From the NCBI GenBank assembly GCA_016196515.1, contig JACPXN010000057.1:1-10324 (forward strand): 10,324 bases of DNA, given 5' to 3'. The stretch is from Candidatus Omnitrophota bacterium. GTDB lineage: Bacteria > Omnitrophota > Gorgyraeia > Zapsychrales > Fredricksoniimonadaceae. Each line of letters opens with the position of its first letter. Position 1 is the first letter of the stretch. Positions 4,653-10,324 of the stretch are shown piece by piece. Both the position numbers and the translations under genes were made by a program. The notes below the pieces were generated by a model. It searched no databases, was not told the origin of the DNA, and worked only from the letters and a program-made list of their open reading frames with translations.

Positions 4653-6437
4653 ATGGCTAAGAAAGCTGTCCGTAAGAGACCCGCGCGCAAGAAAGCTGTG
4701 CGCAAAAAAATTGTGCACAAGAAGACCGCACGTAAGAAAACCATACGCAAAAGGGTCGTTCCTAAAAAGGCCGTCCGCAGAAAACCCGCCCGTACGCACA
4801 GGAAAGTCTTCAAAAAGAAAGCGGTGCATGGGCTCATGAAGCCCATCAAGTTGCGCTCCTCGGCAAAAACCATACCGATGGAGGTGAGAAAGCAGAAAAG
4901 CCGCGACATTCTCCTGATCCTTGATTTCGGGTCCCAATACACCCAGTTGATCGCCCGGCGCGTGCGCGAAAGCAAGGTCTTCAGTCAGATTGTCCCGTAT
5001 AACATTTCCTCCGACAAGATCAAAGAGATCGCCCCCAAAGGGATCATCCTCTCCGGCGGGCCGCAAAGCGTTTACGATGCCAAGGCCCCGCTGCCCAATA
5101 AAGATATCTTTAAACTCGGCCTTCCCATTTTGGGCGTTTGTTACGGCATGCAGGTCATTACGCATGTCCTGGGGGGTAAGGTCGCTAAAGCCAAGGGCCG
5201 CGAGTACGGCCGGGCCGAATTGTTCATCGACAGCAACAAGGACCTCTTTGGGAACCTTTCCACGAATTTGACCTGCTGGATGAGCCATGGCGACGAGATC
5301 GCAGTGCCTCCGCCGGGTTTTGTCCGCATCGCGCACACGTTGAATTCCGCCAACGCGGCCATCGGCAACCGGACGAGAAAGATCTTTGGCGTCCAGTTCC
5401 ACCCGGAGGTCGTGCATACCCAGCGCGGCATACAGGTTTTGCAGAATTTTGCTTATACCATTTGCGGATGCCTGCCCCGCTGGACCATGGACCGATTCAT
5501 TGACGTCTCGGTCAAACAGATCAAGGAACTCGTCGGCAATAAGAGGGTGGTGCTGGGTTTGAGCGGCGGGGTGGATTCGTCCGTCGCCGCTGTGTTGCTC
5601 CAGAAAGCCATCGGCGGCAAACTTTACTGTATTTTTGTGGACAACGGGCTTTTGCGCAAAAATGAATCGGCTTCTGTCCAGCGCACGTTCAAGGGCCATT
5701 TCAGGATGAACCTGATCGTGATCGACGCGGAAAAGAGGTTTCTCGAGCGCCTCAAAGGCGTCGAAGACCCGGAAGCCAAGCGCAAGACGATCGGCGATGA
5801 ATTCGTGCGTGTTTTTCAGGACGCGGCCAAAAAGATCAAGGGCGCGGAATTCCTGGGCCAGGGCACACTTTATCCGGATGTCATTGAGTCTGTGTCCGCC
5901 GCCGGCGGGCCTTCCGCGGTGATCAAGAGCCATCATAATGTCGGCGGTTTGCCCAAAGACATGAAGTTCAAACTCGTCGAGCCCTTGCGCGAATTGTTCA
6001 AGGATGAAGTGCGTCTCATCGGCAAGAGCCTCAACATGCCGGAGTCCGTGCTCAAACGCCAGCCGTTTCCCGGACCCGGTTTGGCCATCCGTGTCATCGG
6101 CGAGGTCACCAAGGAGCGTTTGGAGATCTTAAGGGAGGCGGATGAGCGGGTCCTGGACGAGATCAAGAAAGCCAACCTTTACCATGACCTGTGGCAGTCC
6201 TTTGCCGTGCTTTTGCCCATCAAGAGCGTGGGGGTCATGGGGGACGCGCGCACCTACGAGAATGTCATCGCGCTTCGCTGCGTCACGAGCCAGGACGGCA
6301 TGACCGCGGATTGGGCGCATTTGCCGCACGATGTCCTGGGAAAAATTTCCAACCGCATCATCAATGAAGTCAAGGGCGTCAACCGCGTCGTGTATGACAT
6401 CTCGTCGAAACCTCCTGCGACGATCGAATGGGAATGA
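4653..6437 (+). CDS. guaA: GMP synthase (glutamine-hydrolysing) GuaA with basic N-terminal tail
   Basis: This cytoplasmic enzyme aminates XMP to GMP using glutamine and ATP. From about residue 84 it is a complete GuaA: ILLILDFGSQYTQLIARR opens the class I glutamine amidotransferase domain. Cys163 lies in GVCYGMQ and His250/Glu252 in FHPE, forming the triad. The ATP pyrophosphatase domain carries the PP-loop SGGVDS (304-309), and the C-terminal dimerisation domain ends RRVVYDISSKPPATIEWE-like. The protein is 594 residues against the usual 510-525. The excess is an N-terminal tail of about 75 residues, extremely rich in Lys and Arg. Residues 3-47 divide exactly into nine pentads of the type KKAVR. 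AAGGA-like AAGGA (4641-4645) seven bases before the ATG supports this start. The internal ATG at 4878 has no ribosome site. It is probably co-transcribed with guaB3. Confidence 0.95.
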   Translation: MAKKAVRKRPARKKAVRKKIVHKKTARKKTIRKRVVPKKAVRRKPARTHRKVFKKKAVHGLMKPIKLRSSAKTIPMEVRKQKSRDILLILDFGSQYTQLIARRVRESKVFSQIVPYNISSDKIKEIAPKGIILSGGPQSVYDAKAPLPNKDIFKLGLPILGVCYGMQVITHVLGGKVAKAKGREYGRAELFIDSNKDLFGNLSTNLTCWMSHGDEIAVPPPGFVRIAHTLNSANAAIGNRTRKIFGVQFHPEVVHTQRGIQVLQNFAYTICGCLPRWTMDRFIDVSVKQIKELVGNKRVVLGLSGGVDSSVAAVLLQKAIGGKLYCIFVDNGLLRKNESASVQRTFKGHFRMNLIVIDAEKRFLERLKGVEDPEAKRKTIGDEFVRVFQDAAKKIKGAEFLGQGTLYPDVIESVSAAGGPSAVIKSHHNVGGLPKDMKFKLVEPLRELFKDEVRLIGKSLNMPESVLKRQPFPGPGLAIRVIGEVTKERLEILREADERVLDEIKKANLYHDLWQSFAVLLPIKSVGVMGDARTYENVIALRCVTSQDGMTADWAHLPHDVLGKISNRIINEVKGVNRVVYDISSKPPATIEWE

Positions 6438-6443
6438 TATAAT
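6435..6443 (+). promoter_or_regulatory. Probable extended -10 promoter of dnaE
   Basis: TGA-TATAAT: a perfect -10 hexamer (6438-6443) with the TGn extension (6435-6437), which is also the guaA stop codon. The -35 position (6415-6420, CTGCGA) matches the consensus at three of six bases, acceptable for an extended -10 promoter. The compound repeat starts at the very next base, so transcripts would begin within the repeat near 6450. Confidence 0.6.
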
Positions 6444-6500
6444 GTAGGGGTTTGATTTATCGAACCCTTTTATGCGGGGCGCAATGAATTGCGCCCCTAC
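6444..6500. repeat. Compound REP/BIME-like repeat, copy 2 (upstream of dnaE)
   Basis: This has the same plan and orientation as 327-384. GTAG (6444-6447) plus stem GGGTTTGAT / ATCGAACCC (one G-U, 2-base loop, 6448-6467) is followed by a 9-base linker, then stem GGGCGCAAT / ATTGCGCCC with a 2-base loop (6477-6496) and CTAC (6497-6500). The hairpin halves differ from copy 1 at only two and one positions. The linkers differ more. It ends ten bases before the dnaE start codon. Confidence 0.8.
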
Positions 6501-6510
6501 GTTGTTGCAT

Positions 6511-9500
6511 ATGGTTTCCCAATTCGTCCATCTCCACGTTCATACCCAATACAGTTTGCTCGACGGCGCCTGCCGCGTTGATGAATTGGTCCAAAAGGCG
6601 GCCCGCTTGGGGATGCCCGCCTTAGGCATGACCGACCACGGCAATATGTTCGGCGCCGTACATTTCTACCAGGCCGCCCAAAAGGCCGGCATCAAGCCCA
6701 TCATCGGCTGCGAGGCCTACGTTGCCCCCAAAAGCCGTTTCGACAAGAATCCCGACCAGAGAAATTTGTCCCACCTTGTCCTTTTGGTCAAAGACGCCCA
6801 AGGGTACGCCAACCTCGTCAAACTCGTCTCCGCCGGATATTTGGAAGGTTTTTATTATCGCCCCCGTTTGGACCATGACCTTTTGTCCCAATACGCCAAA
6901 GGCCTCATCGCCACGTCCGCCTGTCTGAAAGGGGAAGTGCCCGGTCATTTGCTCAAAGGCAATTATGATGCCGCCCTTCAGGCCGCTGACCATTTGAACC
7001 AGATCTTCGGTCAGGGTAATTTTTACATTGAATTGATGGACCATGGCCTCCTCGAGCAGAAAAAGGTCAATGAGGGGCTTGTCAAGATCGCGGCCCGGCT
7101 GGGGCTGCCGCTGGTCGCGACCAATGACGTGCATTATCTGGAGCATGACCAAAGTCACGCGCATGAGGCGCTGTTGTGCATACAAACGCAGACAACGCTG
7201 GATGACCCCCGCCGCATGAAATTCGGCAGCGACCAGTTTTATTTCAAATCCGCCGATGAGATGGAGCTCCGGTTCGCCGCCGTGCCCGACGCTGTCAAAA
7301 ACACCCTGGCCATCGCCGAGAAGGTCGACCTGAAACTGGATTTCGACCAGTATCATCTGCCGCGTTACGAAACTCCCGCCGGAAAAACCAAGGAAGGGTA
7401 CTTGCGCGAACTGTGTTCCGCGGGATTTGTCCGCCGCTACCCCACGGCCGACCCCTCAGGCCCCGCCATAGGCGGGGCAGGCGGGGAACTTTCGGCCCGC
7501 CTGGAATTTGAACTGAAGGCCATCGAGGACATGGGATTCGTCAGTTATTTCCTGGTTGTTTGGGATTTTATCCATTATGCCAAAAGCAAAGGGATCCCCG
7601 TCGGACCCGGCCGCGGGTCGGCCGCCGGCAGTTTGGTCAGTTATCTTTTGGGGATCACGGACCTGGACCCCATCAAATACGGGCTTCTTTTTGAACGTTT
7701 CCTCAACCCCGGCCGCAAAAGCATGCCGGACATCGACATTGATTTTTGTTATGAACGGCGCAACGAGGTCATTGATTACGTGACGCAAAAATACGGCCGC
7801 GACAATGTGGCGCAGATCATCACCTTCGGGTCCATGCAGGCCAAGGCCGCGGTGCGCGATGTGGGCCGGGCCATGGCCGTCAGTTACGCCGACGTGGACC
7901 GCATCGCCAAACTCATCCCCAATAATATCGGCATCACCATTGACGAGGCGCTCAACGTTGAACCGCAGTTAAGGGAATTGGTGGCGACCGACAAGACCGC
8001 CCGCGACCTTGTGGCCACGGCCCAAGTCCTGGAGGGCCTCAACCGTCACGCGTCCATCCATGCCGCGGGGGTGGTCATCGCCGACAGGCCGCTGGCCGAA
8101 CATGTCCCGATGTTCAGGAGCACGGACGGCCAGGTGACCACCGGTTTTGACATGGACGGCATTTCCGAGATGGGGCTTTTGAAAATAGATTTTTTTGGTT
8201 TAAGGACCCTGACCGTCATCGCGGATGCCGTTAAACTCATCAAGGAACACAAGGGCCAGGACATTGACATCGATGCCTTGCCGCTCGACGATGCCAAAAC
8301 TTATGACATGTTAAGCCAGGCCAACAGTTTCGGCATCTTCCAGTTGGAAAGCGGGGGGATGCGCGACCTTCTCAAGAAGATGAGGCCGTCGGAATTCGAG
8401 GACCTGATCGCGATTTTAGCACTTTACCGTCCGGGGCCCATGGGGTCCGGCATGCTGGATGATTTCATTGAGCGCAAACGCGATCCCCAAAAAGTGAAGT
8501 ATCCCCATCCCAAACTGCAGGAGCTGCTCAAGACCACGTACGGCATCATCGTTTATCAGGAGCAGGTCATGCAGATCGCCTCGCTGCTGGCCGGTTTCAG
8601 CATGGCCCAGGCCGATGATCTGCGCAAGGCCATGGGCAAGAAAATACCGTCGGAAATGGAAAAAATGCGTTCATTTTTCATTGAGGGATGCAAGGTCAAC
8701 AGCGGCATTCCTGAACACGAGGCCAACCGGCTTTTTGACCTCATTGATTATTTTTCCGGCTACGGGTTCAACCGCAGCCATTCCGCGGCTTACGCGCTCA
8801 TCACGTACCGCACGGCGTATTTGAAGGCCAATTACCCCGTTGAGTTCATGGCCGCGCTTTTGACCAGCGAGCGCGACAACACGGACAAGGTCGTGGAGTA
8901 CGTCAAGGAAACACAAGCCATGGGCTTGAGCATCCTGCCGCCCGACGTTAATCACAGCCATGCCCGTTTTTCCGTTGTGCCTGCCTGCCGGCAGGCAGGG
9001 ATGACAGAGGCCATCCGTTACGGGCTGTTGGCGGTCAAGAATATCGGCGCCGGCGCCATTGAGTCCATGGTCCAGGCGCGTCAAAAAGACGGGCCGTTCG
9101 TTTCCATTTTTGATTTTTGCCGCCGGGTGGATTTGCGGCTCAACAACCGCAAGGTGGTGGAAAGCCTGATCAAGTCGGGAAGCATGGATTGCTTCGGGTG
9201 CCGGCGTTCGCAGTTATTTGCCGTGCTTGAGCGGGCCCTGGAGTCCGGCACCAGGGCCCAGCAGGAAGTGGATGTGGGGCAGCTCTCTTTTTTCAGCATA
9301 AAAGGACAGGACGGCGGTTTCGGGAAACGGGATGAACGGATCCCCGACATTGCCGAATGGCCCCAGGCCCAGGTGCTGGCCAACGAAAAAGCGTTGCTGG
9401 GTTTTTACTTGAGCGGTCACCCCTTGCAAAGGTACAAGGCCGAGATCGCTGAATTCGCGGATTTCACGACGGCGTCTTTGAAAAACGCCCGCGACGGGCA

Positions 9501-9993
9501 GGATGTGCGCATGATCGGGCTCATCAAAAGCGTCAAATTGACCACGACCAAGAGAACCAACGAACGTATGGCCATTGTCGGTCTGGAGGATATGGACGGG
9601 GAAATGGAGCTGGTGGTCTTTCCGTCCAGTTATACCCAAATGGTGCCGTATCTCAAAGAGGCATCGGTGGTTGTGGTCAAGGGCAAGGTGAATTTCCGTG
9701 ACGGGTTGGTCAAGATGGTGGCCAATGAGATGGCCGGTATCGATGAGGTCTATGATCTGATCAAGAGCATCCATGTGGACCTGTCCAAGGTGGGCAAGGC
9801 CGGTTTTGACAAATTGAAAGAGAAATTGGCGCGTTTTCCGGGCAAGACCCCGGTGTATCTGCAGATCGACACCAAAAATTATAAAAGCGTCCAGATCCTG
9901 GTAGGCAAAGACCTTCATGTCACTCCCAGCGAGGTCTTGATGGAGGAGATCAAGACCCTGGTGGGCGACGACCGTTTTACCGTAACAATTTAG
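6511..9993 (+). CDS. dnaE: DNA polymerase III subunit alpha
   Basis: This is the replicative DNA polymerase, 1160 residues, the same size as E. coli DnaE. The PHP domain opens FVHLHVHTQYSLLDG (5-19), with metal ligands His7/His9, Asp18 and TDHGN (His43) kept. The polymerase core has GPGRGSAAGSLVSYLLG (about 364-380), PDIDIDF with Asp407 and Asp409, and KIDFFGLRTLT with Asp560, matching the three catalytic aspartates. GFNRSHSAAYALITY (752-766), a helix-hairpin-helix region (about 835-905), an OB-fold (about 995-1070) and the usual C-terminal domain follow. The start at 6511 gives the family's normal N-terminus. Extending to ATG 6472 would translate part of the repeat. No Shine-Dalgarno is visible, because the repeat ends ten bases upstream. 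Two palindromes are embedded in frame (residues about 316-325 and 824-830), where most family members have shorter linkers. Confidence 0.96.
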   Translation: MVSQFVHLHVHTQYSLLDGACRVDELVQKAARLGMPALGMTDHGNMFGAVHFYQAAQKAGIKPIIGCEAYVAPKSRFDKNPDQRNLSHLVLLVKDAQGYANLVKLVSAGYLEGFYYRPRLDHDLLSQYAKGLIATSACLKGEVPGHLLKGNYDAALQAADHLNQIFGQGNFYIELMDHGLLEQKKVNEGLVKIAARLGLPLVATNDVHYLEHDQSHAHEALLCIQTQTTLDDPRRMKFGSDQFYFKSADEMELRFAAVPDAVKNTLAIAEKVDLKLDFDQYHLPRYETPAGKTKEGYLRELCSAGFVRRYPTADPSGPAIGGAGGELSARLEFELKAIEDMGFVSYFLVVWDFIHYAKSKGIPVGPGRGSAAGSLVSYLLGITDLDPIKYGLLFERFLNPGRKSMPDIDIDFCYERRNEVIDYVTQKYGRDNVAQIITFGSMQAKAAVRDVGRAMAVSYADVDRIAKLIPNNIGITIDEALNVEPQLRELVATDKTARDLVATAQVLEGLNRHASIHAAGVVIADRPLAEHVPMFRSTDGQVTTGFDMDGISEMGLLKIDFFGLRTLTVIADAVKLIKEHKGQDIDIDALPLDDAKTYDMLSQANSFGIFQLESGGMRDLLKKMRPSEFEDLIAILALYRPGPMGSGMLDDFIERKRDPQKVKYPHPKLQELLKTTYGIIVYQEQVMQIASLLAGFSMAQADDLRKAMGKKIPSEMEKMRSFFIEGCKVNSGIPEHEANRLFDLIDYFSGYGFNRSHSAAYALITYRTAYLKANYPVEFMAALLTSERDNTDKVVEYVKETQAMGLSILPPDVNHSHARFSVVPACRQAGMTEAIRYGLLAVKNIGAGAIESMVQARQKDGPFVSIFDFCRRVDLRLNNRKVVESLIKSGSMDCFGCRRSQLFAVLERALESGTRAQQEVDVGQLSFFSIKGQDGGFGKRDERIPDIAEWPQAQVLANEKALLGFYLSGHPLQRYKAEIAEFADFTTASLKNARDGQDVRMIGLIKSVKLTTTKRTNERMAIVGLEDMDGEMELVVFPSSYTQMVPYLKEASVVVVKGKVNFRDGLVKMVANEMAGIDEVYDLIKSIHVDLSKVGKAGFDKLKEKLARFPGKTPVYLQIDTKNYKSVQILVGKDLHVTPSEVLMEEIKTLVGDDRFTVTI
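7460..7478 (+). repeat. GC-rich palindrome inside dnaE
   Basis: GCCCCGCC / GGCGGGGC is a perfect 8-bp stem with an ATA loop. It is followed by a further GGCGGGG partial echo. It encodes GPAIGGAGG (residues 317-325) just before RLEFELKAI, a point where DnaE proteins normally have a short variable linker. It probably represents a dispersed palindrome inserted in frame. Confidence 0.5.
8980..8999 (+). repeat. 20-bp perfect palindrome CCTGCCTGCC/GGCAGGCAGG inside dnaE
   Basis: This is a perfect 20-base palindrome without a loop, read in frame as PACRQAG (residues 824-830) within FSVVPACRQAGMTEAIRYGLL. Other DnaE proteins have a short turn here between the two strands preceding YG-GA-K-IG. CCTGCC-rich palindromes of this type are, from general recollection, common dispersed repeats in some candidate-phylum genomes. 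The frame is intact. Confidence 0.7.
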
Positions 9994-10022
9994 TTGACAC
10001 TGTAAGTCCTTGCTGATACTAT
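9994..10022 (+). promoter_or_regulatory. Promoter of the HU-like gene, abutting the dnaE stop
   Basis: A perfect TTGACA (9994-9999) begins one base after the dnaE TAG. After 17 bases comes TACTAT (10017-10022, four of six), preceded by TGA (10014-10016) as an extended -10 element. Start near 10029 would give a leader of about 86 bases. Confidence 0.7.
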
Positions 10023-10051
10023 ATTTGCGTTAAATTTCTACGCAATCCAAG

Positions 10052-10074
10052 GCCTGCCGCTCCCTGCGGCAGGC
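10052..10074 (+). repeat. Hairpin in the leader of the HU-like gene
   Basis: GCCTGCCGC / GCGGCAGGC is a perfect 9-bp stem with the loop TCCCT. No T-run follows, so it is not a typical terminator. Its CCTGCC...GGCAGG arms resemble the palindrome at 8980-8999 and may belong to the same repeat group. It would lie in the 5' leader of the following gene. Confidence 0.6.
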
Positions 10075-10114
10075 ACGTTATCGAATTTGCAATAGAATAA
10101 ACAGGAGATGGTCA

Positions 10115-10324
10115 ATGACCAAGAAAGATATTGTTTTGAGGATCACGGACGCCACCGGCATCAAGCAGGTGGATGTCAAGAGGATCGTGCAAAAGGCCTT
10201 TGACGTCATCATTGATTCGCTTATGCGCGGCGAAAAAGTGGAACTGCGCAATTTCGGCGTGTTCAAGATCAAGGAGCGCAAGGCCCGTTTTGGCCGCAAT
10301 CCCCGCACGGGGCAAAGCGTCCCT
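10115..10324 (+). CDS. HU/IHF-family nucleoid DNA-binding protein (3' end outside window)
   Basis: Seventy codons are present before the window ends, out of the usual 90-100. MTKKDIVLRITDATGIKQVDVKR... gives the N-terminal helices. VELRNFGVFKIKERKAR is the strand region, and GRNPRTGQSVP contains the RNPRTG motif at the tip of the DNA-binding arm, whose proline intercalates between base pairs. Members form dimers that bend and compact DNA. HU versus IHF cannot be settled from the fragment. GGAG (10104-10107) lies seven bases before the ATG. It has its own promoter next to the dnaE stop. Confidence 0.93.
   Translation, partial: MTKKDIVLRITDATGIKQVDVKRIVQKAFDVIIDSLMRGEKVELRNFGVFKIKERKARFGRNPRTGQSVP

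Noticed and set aside
4878..4880. Internal ATG as the true start of guaA, making the basic tail an artefact.
   Set aside because: No Shine-Dalgarno precedes it, the upstream ATG has AAGGA at good spacing, and the pentad pattern is coding-like. It remains a possible alternative start.
4632..5936. A long open frame on the minus strand (434 codons) opposite guaA.
   Set aside because: It mirrors the GC-rich codon pattern of guaA, has no recognisable domain or ribosome site, and the plus strand encodes an unmistakable GMP synthase.
6472..6510. Upstream in-frame ATGs (6472, 6484) as dnaE starts.
   Set aside because: They would translate the repeat as an N-terminal extension, have no ribosome site, and lie upstream of the family's normal N-terminus at 6511.
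9214..9918. Open frame on the minus strand opposite the 3' part of dnaE.
   Set aside because: Shadow of dnaE codon usage, with no domain, start signal or promoter.

Overview
The window is 10.3 kb of bacterial chromosome, about 55-58% GC in most genes, with nearly every gene on the + strand. It looks like an uncultivated, Gram-negative-type bacterium. The mix of a GuaB3-type IMP dehydrogenase, a DUF5678/retropepsin pair, GTAG-headed palindromic repeats and CCTGCC-type palindromes inside genes reminds me of Candidatus Omnitrophota (candidate division OP3). That placement is an inference from pattern memory, not from a phylogeny.

Layout: (1) 1-251, the 3' end of coaX (type III pantothenate kinase), with a small palindrome inserted in frame. 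(2) 259-2383, the groES-groEL chaperonin operon, with a sigma70-type promoter overlapped by a CIRCE (HrcA) operator and a compound REP-like repeat in its leader. (3) 2411-3241, an AT-rich cassette (roughly 35-40% GC by eye) with its own promoter, two overlapping genes (a DUF5678-like protein of 62 aa and a retropepsin-like aspartic protease of 155 aa) and a terminator. (4) 3287-6437, a guanylate synthesis operon: a consensus promoter, a GuaB3-family IMP dehydrogenase-like gene, a pair of perfect hairpins, and guaA. The GuaA protein carries an unusual histone-H1-like Lys/Arg pentad tail at its N-terminus. (5) 6435-9993, dnaE, the replicative DNA polymerase III alpha subunit, with an extended -10 promoter abutted by a second copy of the compound repeat and two palindromes inside the reading frame. 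(6) 9994-10324, a promoter and the first 70 codons of an HU/IHF-type nucleoid protein, cut by the window end.

How it fits together: GuaB3 and GuaA would convert IMP to XMP and then GMP. DnaE and HU serve replication and nucleoid structure. GroES/GroEL are heat-shock controlled through HrcA/CIRCE. CoaX starts coenzyme A synthesis. These are housekeeping genes. The unusual material is the self-contained protease cassette, the basic tail on GuaA, and several families of short palindromes that sit between genes and also within coding frames without breaking them. No tRNA, rRNA, CRISPR array, insertion sequence or recognisable riboswitch was seen. No gene-free stretch exceeds 300 bases.
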